Shown here in pieces: positions 42,877-51,567 of a stretch of 64,000 nt of DNA. This DNA comes from Devosia sp. Root413D1 (GTDB taxonomy: Bacteria; Pseudomonadota; Alphaproteobacteria; Rhizobiales; Devosiaceae): assembly GCF_001425235.1 (NCBI RefSeq), contig NZ_LMEA01000011.1, forward strand, positions 739,522-803,521. Reading direction: 5' to 3'. Position 1 is the first letter of the stretch; every line of letters begins with the position of its first letter. The notes beneath the pieces are model-generated. The model was not told the DNA's origin and ran no database searches. It was given only the letters and a program-made list of their open reading frames with translations. Made by a program: the position numbers and the translations under genes.

Positions 42877-45800
42877 CTACTGCCCCGCCAGCAACTCCGC
42901 GTTCCCGCCGCTGGCCGTCGTATCGATGCACACATGCCGCTCGGTGATCAGCCGCTCGGCGTCGCTCGGCCGGGTGACCAGCGGAATGATCATCCCCTCG
43001 CGGCGCGATAGTGCCTGCCGCCAGGGCCTGAGATCCGCGTCGGTGCCAAAATGCATGATGGCGTCGACATTCAGCCCAGCCTCGATCGCCGCCGGCGACA
43101 GCTTCTTGTCCAGCCCGCCGATCGGTTCGCCATTGGCGCCAAGCGCTTCGGCGATACGGCTGGCGCCGGGGGCGACCACCAGCACGCCATTGCCCTGCTC
43201 GAGCGCCAGCGTCGCCTGCTGCAGCGCGCTTTGCGTATCGGGGCCGAGACAGAGCACCACGCCGCGCGGCCAGGTGTAGAGCGTGTTGGATTCGCCGGTC
43301 GGCCCGGGCAGCAGCTCCTGCGCCGGCTCGATCCCCACCCGCTCGATGCCGATCTTCACCTGGTCGACCGCCGCGATGGCAAAGCCGATCGAGAGGCCCG
43401 AGAGCGGGTTGACCCCGGTGGACGGTTCGAACGCCTCGGCCGGACGCCAGAAGCGCTTCAGGTAATTCGGTCCACCCGCCTTCGGGCCAGTGCCGCTGAG
43501 GCTCTCGCCGCCGAAGGGTTGCGAGCCGACCACCGCACCGATCTGGTTGCGGTTGACATAGATATTGCCGGCCCGGATGCGGTCGGAGAGCTCCTCCACC
43601 CGCCCGTCGATGCGGGTGTGGAGCCCGAAGGTCAGCCCATAGCCCGAGGCATTGATGGCGTTGACCACCGCATCGAGGTCTTCGGCCTTGAAGGTCGCGA
43701 CATGCAGCACCGGTCCGAAGATTTCTTCCTTCATCTCGGCAATACCCGAGACTTTCAGCACCGTCGGCGGCACGAACGTCCCCTGCTCCGGCGCTTTGAG
43801 CTGGTGCAGCACGGCGTCGCGGGCGGCGAACTCGGCGATATAGGCGTCCATCTTCGCCTTGGCCTTGCTGTCGATCACCGGGCCGATATCGACCGAGAGA
43901 TCCCAGGGGTCGCCGAGCTTCAGCTCGTCCATGGCGCCATAGAGCATTTCGAGCGTCCGCTCGGCCGCGTCTTCCTGCACATAGAGGATGCGCAGCGCCG
44001 AGCAGCGCTGCCCGGCCGACTGGAAGGCGGACGCGAGGATGTCACGCACCGCCTGCTCGGGCAAAGCGGTCGAATCGACGATCATGGCGTTGAGCCCGCC
44101 GGTCTCGGCGATCAGCGCCGCGCCGGCGGCGAGATTGTCGGCCATCTTCACGTCGATCGCTTTGGCGGTGGCGAGCGAGCCGGTGAAGCACACCCCGTCG
44201 ATGCGCGGGTCGGAGGTGAGCACCGAGCCAACCACCGGGCCGGAGCCCGGCACCAGTTGCACCACGTCCTCGGGAATGCCGGCCTGCACCATCAGCCGCA
44301 CCGCCAGCGCCGCGATCAGCGGCGTGGTCTCGGCGGGCTTCGCCAGGACGGTATTGCCGGCAACCAAAGCCGCGGCGATCTGGCCGGTGAAGATGGCGAG
44401 CGGGAAATTCCACGGCGAGATGCAGGTGAACACCCCGAGCGGCTGGCGCGGTTCGCTCGCTTCGGCCTCGCCGGCGTAATAGCGAAGGAAATCCACGGCT
44501 TCGCGCACTTCGCTCACCGCATCGTTGAGGGTCTTGCCGGCCTCGCGGGCGCAGAGCGCGAAAAACTCGGCAGCATTATCCTCGTAAAGATCGGCAACCT
44601 GCCTGAGCAGCAGGGCGCGCTCGGCCACGGGCCGCGCCGCCCAGCCCGGTGCTGCGTCCCTGGCGGTGGCAATCGCCAGTTCCAGCGTCTCCGGCCCGGC
44701 CCCGATGGCGTCGCCCACCGGCTCGCCGGTGGCGGGACTTATGATCGAAAACTGCTCGCCCTGGCTGCCGGCGACGAGCGACGCCGGCACGGCGTGCCAG
44801 CGCTTCTCGCTCGGCCGGAACCGGTCGCGATCGGCGAGCAGATAATTGACCGCCAGCGGGTCGGTGAGGTCGTGCCCCCGCGAATTGCGGCGGCGCGGCG
44901 CGAACAGTTCTTCGGGCGCGCGGACCTTGGCGGCAGCGCTTTCCACCGCCTCGAACGGATCCTGCACCACGGCGGCGGCCGGCACATCGCGATCGGCGAT
45001 CATGTTGACGAACGAGCCATTGGCGCCGTTCTCGAGCAGGCGCCGCACCAGATAGGCGAGGAGATCGGCATGCCGGCCGACCGGCGCATAGATGCGGGTG
45101 CGGGTCTGCTGCTCGTCGTGGATGATCTCGTGCAGCCGCTCGCCCATGCCATGCAGGCGCTGGAACTCGAAGGCGTCGTTGCCGACCCCGAGCCGCTGCG
45201 CCAGCTCCAGCACTGCGGCGACGCTATGGGCATTGTGGGTGGCGAACTGCGGGTAGATGCGATGCGTCTTCGACAAGAGCCGCTTGGCGTTGGCGATGTA
45301 GCTGACATCGGTCGCGGGTTTGCGGGTGAACACCGGGAAGCCATCGAGCCCCAGCACCTGGGCGCGCTTGATCTCGCTGTCCCAATAGGCGCCCTTTACC
45401 AGCCGCACCATGATGCGGCGGTCGAGGCTGTCGGCCAGCGCCTCGATCCAGTCGATGACATGGCTGGCACGCTGGCCATAGGCCTGCACCACGATGCCGA
45501 ACCCATCCCAGCCGGCAAGCCGCTCATCGGCCAGCACCGCTGATATCACGTCGAGGCTGAGGTCGAGCCGGTCGGCCTCCTCGGCATCGATGTTGAAGCC
45601 CATATTGGCGCCGCGCGCCATCATGGCTAGGGCGAGCGTGCGCTCGACCAACTCGTCCATCACCCGCTCGCGCTTCATGAACTCGTAGCGCGGATGCAGC
45701 GCCGAGAGTTTTACCGAGACGCCCGGGTTGTCACGCACGGAACCGGCGGTAGAACGGGTAGCAAGCACCGCGATGGCTTCGGCATAGGCGGCGCGATAGC

Positions 45801-46428
45801 GCTTGGCGTCGGCTTCGGTGCGGGCGGCCTCGCCCAGCATGTCGTAGGAATAGGTGAAGCCGTCCTTCTCCGCGCGGCGGGCGATGCGGGTCGCCTCCTC
45901 GATGTCGCGGCCAAGCACGAACTGGCTGCCGAGAATCTTCATTGCCTGCATCACGGCCGAGCGGATCACCGGCTCGCCGATGCGCTGCACGAAATTCTTG
46001 ATGGTGCCAGCGATCCCTGCCCCGCCCTCGCGCAGCACCGAGCCGGTCAGGGTGAGCGCCAGGGTCGAGACGTTGACCAAAGCCGAATTGGCCCGGTCGA
46101 GATGCTCGGCCCAGCGCGACGGCGCGATCTTGTCCTCGATCAGGTCGTCGATGGTGCGGTTATCGGGGACGCGCAGCAGCGCTTCGGCGAGGCACATCAG
46201 CGCGATGCCCTCGTCGGTCGAGAGCGAATATTCGGCGAGAAAGGATTCCAGCATGCCGGAGGACTGCGCGGCGCGCACCTTTTCCACCAGCTGCAGCGCC
46301 CGCTGCCCGATGGCGGCGCGGTCGGCGTCGGTCAGTGCCGCATCGGCCGTGAGCCGCGCGATGGTTTCGGCCTCGTCGGCCAGAAGTGCTGCCCGGATCC
46401 GGCCGCGGAGTTCGTTGAGATCGCCCAT
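42877..46428 (-). CDS. putA: Bifunctional proline dehydrogenase / glutamate-semialdehyde dehydrogenase PutA
   Basis: A 1183-residue enzyme that oxidises proline to glutamate in two steps. The N-terminal alpha domain precedes a FAD-dependent proline dehydrogenase barrel (about 130-470; VKLSALHPRYEF, RLVKGAYWDSEIKRAQ). The aldehyde dehydrogenase domain follows (about 560-990), with ETGGLNAMIVD and catalytic Cys in SAGQRCSALR. About 1040-1183 is the extra C-terminal ALDH-superfamily domain of type B PutA. There is no N-terminal ribbon-helix-helix domain, so it does not repress its own gene. Confidence 0.95.
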   Translation of the reverse strand: MGDLNELRGRIRAALLADEAETIARLTADAALTDADRAAIGQRALQLVEKVRAAQSSGMLESFLAEYSLSTDEGIALMCLAEALLRVPDNRTIDDLIEDKIAPSRWAEHLDRANSALVNVSTLALTLTGSVLREGGAGIAGTIKNFVQRIGEPVIRSAVMQAMKILGSQFVLGRDIEEATRIARRAEKDGFTYSYDMLGEAARTEADAKRYRAAYAEAIAVLATRSTAGSVRDNPGVSVKLSALHPRYEFMKRERVMDELVERTLALAMMARGANMGFNIDAEEADRLDLSLDVISAVLADERLAGWDGFGIVVQAYGQRASHVIDWIEALADSLDRRIMVRLVKGAYWDSEIKRAQVLGLDGFPVFTRKPATDVSYIANAKRLLSKTHRIYPQFATHNAHSVAAVLELAQRLGVGNDAFEFQRLHGMGERLHEIIHDEQQTRTRIYAPVGRHADLLAYLVRRLLENGANGSFVNMIADRDVPAAAVVQDPFEAVESAAAKVRAPEELFAPRRRNSRGHDLTDPLAVNYLLADRDRFRPSEKRWHAVPASLVAGSQGEQFSIISPATGEPVGDAIGAGPETLELAIATARDAAPGWAARPVAERALLLRQVADLYEDNAAEFFALCAREAGKTLNDAVSEVREAVDFLRYYAGEAEASEPRQPLGVFTCISPWNFPLAIFTGQIAAALVAGNTVLAKPAETTPLIAALAVRLMVQAGIPEDVVQLVPGSGPVVGSVLTSDPRIDGVCFTGSLATAKAIDVKMADNLAAGAALIAETGGLNAMIVDSTALPEQAVRDILASAFQSAGQRCSALRILYVQEDAAERTLEMLYGAMDELKLGDPWDLSVDIGPVIDSKAKAKMDAYIAEFAARDAVLHQLKAPEQGTFVPPTVLKVSGIAEMKEEIFGPVLHVATFKAEDLDAVVNAINASGYGLTFGLHTRIDGRVEELSDRIRAGNIYVNRNQIGAVVGSQPFGGESLSGTGPKAGGPNYLKRFWRPAEAFEPSTGVNPLSGLSIGFAIAAVDQVKIGIERVGIEPAQELLPGPTGESNTLYTWPRGVVLCLGPDTQSALQQATLALEQGNGVLVVAPGASRIAEALGANGEPIGGLDKKLSPAAIEAGLNVDAIMHFGTDADLRPWRQALSRREGMIIPLVTRPSDAERLITERHVCIDTTASGGNAELLAGQ

Positions 46429-46612
46429 TTATGCCCCCGTGCCCTGAACTGTGGCACGCGTCGCTGATTTGTGTGGGGAAAATGTGATGGCGGCAACAGG
46501 AATTTAGTGGAGCTAAAAGGGCTGGCCGGCCCTCTGGGATGGCCGCGGATTCGTATCGCTCCGCCGCTTGCGGCACGCTATAGTCAGAGATGCACGCGAG
46601 CAGGTTGAGCCC

Positions 46613-47296
46613 ATGCAACCGACCAAGCTGATCTGCTTCTGTCTAGGCGCTTTTGCCATCGTGCTCGCCTTCGGGCTCGAGTTTGGCGCGCAGTGGCTGC
46701 CGTTACATAGTAATGTCGAGCGGCCCGGCGTCGGCATTACAGCGATGGCTTATTTCGACCTCATCTTCCTTTATTCGTTGGCGCTGATCTTCGTCGATTT
46801 CCTGCCGGTGGTGCCGGCGGTGTTCTCGCGCGTCCAGGGCATCGTCACGCTGGTTCTTTCGCTGCTCGCGCTCATCGCCACGATCGTCTTGGCGTATTTC
46901 ACTTTCGCATTCGTGATGACGATGGTGAGCCTGCTGCTCGCCGTGCCTTTCGGTACCATCGCCTACCTTGCCATCTGGGGCGATTTCGATACGGCGAGCG
47001 CCAAAATGGTGCTGTCGCTCGCGATGATGCTGAAGCTTGTCGGTGTCGGGCTCATCCTGTTCGCCAGCATGTCGTTCCTCAAGAACAAGGGATTCATGCT
47101 GCTGACGCTTTGTTCGGTTGGCCTGAGCTTCGGACTCGGCCTGCTGCACACGCTACCGCCCGGCTTCCTTGTCAGCATCGCCGACGCGGTCGGCGCAGTG
47201 GTCATAGCCATCGCACTGATCGTCTGGTTGGTGATCCTGCTGGTGGGGGCATTGTTCGCCATCGTCGCAGCGCTCCGCAGCGTCGTGCCGGTCTGA
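46613..47296 (+). CDS. Multi-pass membrane protein of unknown function
   Basis: A 227-residue protein with about six membrane helices (for example LICFCLGAFAIVLAFGL, LIFLYSLALIFVDFL, MVLSLAMMLKLVGVGLILF). I recognise no family and no charged catalytic residues in the membrane segments. The ATG is the first one fitting the hydrophobic start; the ribosome binding site is weak. Base composition is a little lower in GC than its neighbours. It is divergent from putA and converges on the injection system operon. A link to that system is possible but not supported by orientation. Confidence 0.72.
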   Translation: MQPTKLICFCLGAFAIVLAFGLEFGAQWLPLHSNVERPGVGITAMAYFDLIFLYSLALIFVDFLPVVPAVFSRVQGIVTLVLSLLALIATIVLAYFTFAFVMTMVSLLLAVPFGTIAYLAIWGDFDTASAKMVLSLAMMLKLVGVGLILFASMSFLKNKGFMLLTLCSVGLSFGLGLLHTLPPGFLVSIADAVGAVVIAIALIVWLVILLVGALFAIVAALRSVVPV

Positions 47297-47302
47297 CTGT
47301 CA

Positions 47303-47779
47303 TCAGTCGTTGACCGCGAGCGTTACTGGGCCGGACGGGGCGCTGATGTTTGTCGTGGCGGTGCCCTTGCGCACCACGACGCTGCCCTCAAGCCCATCGG
47401 CCATGTTCTTGTCGTCGCAGCCCGGGGGGCGCTGTGCCCCCTTGGCCACGATGCAGAGAAATTGCTCGTCCTGTCCCGGCTCGCTTGCCGTCACCGTAAC
47501 CGCCTTGCCGTCGACCAGGCGTACCCGAACCGTGGCGACCTTGCGATCTCCTGCGGTGAACCGGCCGCTCCAGCTCTCGGCGCCAGCCAGTGACGTCGGC
47601 AGCGTGGTGCCCGGCAGGGGCTCGGCCGATGGCGGTTGAAACTTCAGGAACGCGGCCCATTCCGGCAGCGTCGGGCGATAGCCGGGCTTCTCGCTGGTCG
47701 CTGGCTCCTGCGGATAGAACAGCAGGGTGCCAACGAACACCGCACCGACGATGAGGAGGACGATGATAATAGCGCGCAT
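47303..47779 (-). CDS. Membrane-anchored protein of unknown function, end of injection-system run
   Basis: A 158-residue protein with an N-terminal anchor or uncleaved signal (MRAIIIVLLIVGAVFVGTLLF) and a beta-rich domain outside. Two cysteines (FLCIVAK and PPGCDDKN) could form a disulphide. I recognise no family. It lies 61 bases after the PASTA-type membrane protein on the same strand, so it may be the last gene of the injection-system transcript. Confidence 0.7.
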   Translation of the reverse strand: MRAIIIVLLIVGAVFVGTLLFYPQEPATSEKPGYRPTLPEWAAFLKFQPPSAEPLPGTTLPTSLAGAESWSGRFTAGDRKVATVRVRLVDGKAVTVTASEPGQDEQFLCIVAKGAQRPPGCDDKNMADGLEGSVVVRKGTATTNISAPSGPVTLAVND

Positions 47780-47840
47780 CGCGGCCTGCTGCCAATGAGG
47801 ATGAAGACGGAGTCGTCGATGGTAAGCGGCGAGACGTCAG

Positions 47841-48881
47841 TTACTGCGGGAATGAACCTATCGAGGGTAAAGGATCGTACACTCGAGGGTCGATACGTGG
47901 GGGGCTGAGCACAGGATCAACTTCGATGACGCGGATGCAGGCGGGCCAAGGGGTGCACGGGTGAATGCCGCCGGGTCCGACACCGCCTCCACCTCCGCCA
48001 CCGCTATTGGGCTTCTTGATGTTGACCATGACGGTCACGGCGCTTCCCATCGCCGCCGGCTGCTCCTCCGGTGGGCTGGTGCGCGTGACTTCGGTATCAC
48101 CGAAGCCGTCAACGTGCGAAGTCTCTGCCACGATGCTTGCCGTGAAGCCCTTCTGGGTCAGCGCCTGTTGGGCATCCCGGGGGTCGGAGCGGGCGACTTT
48201 CGGCACCAGGACACCGGGGTCGAACAGCAGGATGGTCGCGCCGGTGGTGTCGTCCTTGCCCAGAGCAACGACGATCTGCTGCGCCGGGTCGTGTCCGGGT
48301 TCTGGCTCTCCCGGTTTCGCCCCGATGTTCGCAAAGCCGTGCTTGGCCGCGATCGCCTTGGCCTCCTCCAGTGGATGGCCTCGCACCATGTCGAGCTCGA
48401 GCCGGGGCCACATCAGGTACGCGACGCCGCCGGCGACGACCAGCAGGAAAACCGCGGCGACCGCCACAGCCCACCAGGGGAACGGCCGCTTGACCTCGCG
48501 TCGCTCGGTCGCATCGATGTGGAACGCGACCGCTGGTCCTTCGGCGAAATCGGTGTCCGGCTGCGCTTCCGAGGTAACTCGCAGGCGGAAGGCGTGATCG
48601 GTCGCGGCCGGCTGCGGCGGCACCTTGACCAGCGCTTCGACGGTCAGCGTGCTACCGGCAGCGATGTCCTCCTCGATCTCCAGCGTGGAGGTCGGCGGCG
48701 CCGTGGCGAGGTTGAACCAATCCGAGCGGGCGCCAGACAGCGCCTCGATGCGGATGCGCACCGTCTGGCGCCGCGACGAGGTGTTGCGCAGCGTGCAGCG
48801 GAGGCTGCCGGTCCGGGTTCCGTCCGGCGCAGCCGTCAGGTCCAGCCGCGTCGGACAATCGGCGAATTCGAAGCTCGGCAT
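47841..48881 (-). CDS. Type II single-pass membrane protein with PASTA-like repeats
   Basis: A 346-residue protein. Residues 1-125 form a beta-sandwich-like domain (SLRCTLRNTSSRRQTVRI) without signal peptide. One membrane helix lies at 135-157, preceded by RREVKR, so the N-terminus is predicted cytoplasmic. About 162-222 and 225-289 look like two PASTA domains (HPLEEAKAIAAKHGFANIG; DPRDAQQALTQKGF). A Gly tract and a Cys-containing tail follow. It is a paralogue of the next gene: the first 160 residues align throughout, but the C-terminal domains differ. PASTA domains bind peptidoglycan fragments in other proteins. Confidence 0.8.
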   Translation of the reverse strand: MPSFEFADCPTRLDLTAAPDGTRTGSLRCTLRNTSSRRQTVRIRIEALSGARSDWFNLATAPPTSTLEIEEDIAAGSTLTVEALVKVPPQPAATDHAFRLRVTSEAQPDTDFAEGPAVAFHIDATERREVKRPFPWWAVAVAAVFLLVVAGGVAYLMWPRLELDMVRGHPLEEAKAIAAKHGFANIGAKPGEPEPGHDPAQQIVVALGKDDTTGATILLFDPGVLVPKVARSDPRDAQQALTQKGFTASIVAETSHVDGFGDTEVTRTSPPEEQPAAMGSAVTVMVNIKKPNSGGGGGGGVGPGGIHPCTPWPACIRVIEVDPVLSPPRIDPRVYDPLPSIGSFPQ

Positions 48882-48908
48882 CCGTACCTCTCGTTCAGCG
48901 GTCGATAG

Positions 48909-49877
48909 TCAGGTTTGTGCCGGAACCAGTTTCCAGCGGCGCGACGGGTCGGTGTCGCAGTCGTACTGCACCGCCACAACACCGTCGTCGGTGCTGCGGC
49001 CGCCGGCGATGGTCAGGCACTTGTTGGTATGCACGTTGATCAGTTGGTAGGTTCCGTCGGCGCTCGGGCCGCTGGTGGTCCAGGTACGCGATCTGTGGTC
49101 GTCGCAGTTGTACTGCAGCCACTCCAGGTTGTTCGCGTTGCTTTCGCCGCCGGAGATGGTCAGGCACTTGCCGGTCTGGACGTTCTTGATCTGGAAGTGG
49201 GTGGGCTGCACCTCCGTGAACAGCCAACGCTTCAGCGGTTCGTCGGCACAGCTCATCTGGACGGCGAAGATGTTGTTCTCGGCGCTGCCATCCTTGATGG
49301 TGAGGCACTTCTGCGTCTGCAGGTTGGTGAGCAGCATGACTTTGCCATTGAGTCCGCCCGTCGCTGGGTCGCGCTGCGGATCGGGATCGGACTTGGGCTG
49401 GAGCATGAAAAACAGCCCGGCACCCACGACGAGCACCATGGCCGCGGCGACGGCCACTGCCCACCACGGGAAGGCCGAAGCCGGCTTGTCCGGCCCCTTC
49501 GAGGCGGCGACCTCGAAGCTGATGGCCGGGCCTTCGGCGAAATCGGTGTCGGGCGCCGATTCCGCGATGGCGCGCAGGCGGAAGCTCTGGGGCCCGACAG
49601 GCGCACCGGGCGGCACCTTGACGCCGGCCGTCACGGTGAACGTGCCGCCCGCGTCGATTTCCTGCTCGAGCTCGAGCGGCGAAGTGGTGGGGGCGCCGGC
49701 GAACCCGAACCACTTCGATTGCGCGTTTCCCAGCGGCTCGATGCGGATGCGGACGCTCTGCCGGCGCGCCGAAGTGTTGCGCAGCGTACAGCGGACGCTC
49801 CCGGTCTGCTCCTGGGTATCGGGAGCAGTGGCCAACGTCAGGGTGGTCGGGCAGTCGGCGAACTCGAAAGTAGGCAA
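48909..49877 (-). CDS. Type II single-pass membrane protein with ricin-type lectin domain
   Basis: A 322-residue paralogue of the downstream gene. The N-terminal domain (1-125, MPTFEFADCPTTLTL and CTLRNTSARRQSVRIRI) and the membrane helix (136-158, FPWWAVAVAAAMVLVVGAG) match it closely. The C-terminus (183-318) is a ricin B-type beta-trefoil with three repeats, each CLTI followed by a Trp at the end (RRW/RTW/KRW type). The domain would face the periplasm and bind a glycan. It lies between the ceramidase-like gene and the PASTA-type paralogue. Confidence 0.82.
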   Translation of the reverse strand: MPTFEFADCPTTLTLATAPDTQEQTGSVRCTLRNTSARRQSVRIRIEPLGNAQSKWFGFAGAPTTSPLELEQEIDAGGTFTVTAGVKVPPGAPVGPQSFRLRAIAESAPDTDFAEGPAISFEVAASKGPDKPASAFPWWAVAVAAAMVLVVGAGLFFMLQPKSDPDPQRDPATGGLNGKVMLLTNLQTQKCLTIKDGSAENNIFAVQMSCADEPLKRWLFTEVQPTHFQIKNVQTGKCLTISGGESNANNLEWLQYNCDDHRSRTWTTSGPSADGTYQLINVHTNKCLTIAGGRSTDDGVVAVQYDCDTDPSRRWKLVPAQT

Positions 49878-49931
49878 TCGGACACCTCGTTTGTTACACG
49901 GATAGATCTCGATCGACTGGGCAGCAGAGCA

Positions 49932-50999
49932 TCATGATTTCGGGTCTGCCGCATCAGGAAAGATAAGTGGCTTGTCGACCGACGTCTGGCCGGTCGCCTG
50001 GAACTGGGTCACCAGGTCGTAGGCCAGGAGCAGAGCGGCGGCACCGATGAGGTGCCAGAGCGCGTGCGGTTGCACCACCAGGTCGGGGTTGCACAGCAGC
50101 TTGCGCGTCGCATCGATGGCCGGGCCGGGAGCATTGTCCTCGTAGCCGTCGAAGAGCCGGAAGACTGCCCCGACGAAGAGCAACCCGCCGATCCAGGCCA
50201 GTTGCCCGCCAAGCCCCTTCGGCGTCTTCTCCCCGGCAAAGAGCACCAGCAGCTGGACGATCAGCAGGCCGACAATGATCACGAACAGGGTGGTCGAACT
50301 CCATCCGGTCTCCGTCTTGATCAGGACCCCCAGCACCCCGATACCGACAGCGGTGACGGCGACAAACACCCAGCCCAGCCATTCGACCTCGGCCATCACC
50401 TTGCGGATGAGGAAGCACAGCGCGGTGAACGCGAAGACGAGAGCGGTGAACGCGAAGAAGGCCCCGACCCCGCTGAACTGGAACAGCAGGAAGGCGAGGA
50501 CTCCCACGCCCATCAGTGCCAGTCCGATGATGGCGGGCCATGCTCCCGACAGGCGCCACGGTTCGCGGGCCTGCAGATGCACCGAGGCGATGTAGACCTG
50601 GAGCGAGAACAGCGCGGCGTAGACCCAGGCGACGTCGACGGTTTGCGGCACCTCGCGTCCCAGCGTCGCGTGGTAGAGCGCGCTCATGGCGCCGAGGATC
50701 ACCAGGTTGAGGCCGAACAGCAGCCCCGCCCACGAGCCGGCCCGCATCAGGATCAGCACGCCCACCACCACGTAGCCGGCGTTCGATATGGTGTTCTGCA
50801 CCTCGACCATCCAGCCCTGGTCGACCGGCCGCTCGCACTGGTCGTCATGGTAGGCGTACAGCCCGTTGTCGTCGCGCGGGTACACCGTGTCGTTGTCGTG
50901 CAGGATCGAGACGCCGGCGAGGAACACGAAGAACGCCAGCAAGCCGATCGACACCCCCATGGCCCAGGAGATCGTGCGTCCGGGTTGAAAACCGATCAT
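49932..50999 (-). CDS. Alkaline ceramidase-family (CREST superfamily) membrane hydrolase
   Basis: A 355-residue membrane protein with seven or more helices. The CREST catalytic set is intact: Ser106 and His110 in MSALYHATLG, Asp122 in TVDVAWVYA, and His312 and His316 in HALWH. The N-terminal Ca-site region DDQCERPVDQGWMVEVQNTISN matches the DWCE...AEFWNTISN pattern of alkaline ceramidases. It is therefore predicted to cleave amide bonds of ceramides or related lipids. AAGGGAG precedes the ATG. It lies 28 bases after the tail protein I gene, within the injection-system run. Confidence 0.8.
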   Translation of the reverse strand: MIGFQPGRTISWAMGVSIGLLAFFVFLAGVSILHDNDTVYPRDDNGLYAYHDDQCERPVDQGWMVEVQNTISNAGYVVVGVLILMRAGSWAGLLFGLNLVILGAMSALYHATLGREVPQTVDVAWVYAALFSLQVYIASVHLQAREPWRLSGAWPAIIGLALMGVGVLAFLLFQFSGVGAFFAFTALVFAFTALCFLIRKVMAEVEWLGWVFVAVTAVGIGVLGVLIKTETGWSSTTLFVIIVGLLIVQLLVLFAGEKTPKGLGGQLAWIGGLLFVGAVFRLFDGYEDNAPGPAIDATRKLLCNPDLVVQPHALWHLIGAAALLLAYDLVTQFQATGQTSVDKPLIFPDAADPKS

Positions 51000-51027
51000 G
51001 GCGAACTCCCTTCTGGTGCGGACCGGC

Positions 51028-51564
51028 TCAGGCCGGGCGGAAGAAAATCTCGGAGGTGACGTAGGCGGGTTTCCAGTTCTCGACGGTACGCCGCACCAGT
51101 GCGTCGTGCCGCCGCGCGGCGTCGGGCAGCTCGACCCGCATGTGGAAGGGCCGCGGCAGGCCGTCGTCGCCGGGAGGGTTCTCGACGATGTCGATGGCCT
51201 CGGCGCCGGTCATGATCTTCAGCATCGCTTTGAGGGTGCGGGCGGTGCCGCGGTCACGCGCGAAAACCGCGGCGCGCAGGATCAGTTCGCGCAGCGCACC
51301 CGGGTCGATCGGGGCAGCGCGCGAGGAGGCGCTGTCGAGGTCGCCCACCAGCGTACGTTCGAGGCCGACCCAGCCGGCGAGCAGCATCAGGAAGCCTTCG
51401 GGTGTGCGGCGCGGATCGAACCAGCGGTCGAGGTCGGCGAGGATCGCCTCGTCCGGCGCGAGGTAAGACTGCATGATGCCGACGAGCGTTTCGAGCACGC
51501 TGCCGGGCGTGATCCCGGCCTGCATCACTTCGGGCAACAGCCTCGGGATCAGCCGCATATCCAA
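51028..51564 (-). CDS. Contractile injection system tail protein I-like (baseplate wedge)
   Basis: A 178-residue protein of the phage tail protein I type (Afp12-like, TIGR02242-type). Features: LPEVMQAGITPGSVLETLVGIM, RWFDPRRTPEGFLMLLAGWVG and the end FHMRVELPD. In phages and Afp/PVC particles this family completes the baseplate wedge with baseplate J. It follows the baseplate J gene by 3 bases. Confidence 0.85.
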   Translation of the reverse strand: MDMRLIPRLLPEVMQAGITPGSVLETLVGIMQSYLAPDEAILADLDRWFDPRRTPEGFLMLLAGWVGLERTLVGDLDSASSRAAPIDPGALRELILRAAVFARDRGTARTLKAMLKIMTGAEAIDIVENPPGDDGLPRPFHMRVELPDAARRHDALVRRTVENWKPAYVTSEIFFRPA

Positions 51565-51567
51565 GCC

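Noticed and set aside
43051..45543. Open frame of 830 codons antisense to putA
   Set aside because: PutA motifs on the other strand are complete across the region. The antisense translation is low-complexity and starts inside the gene.
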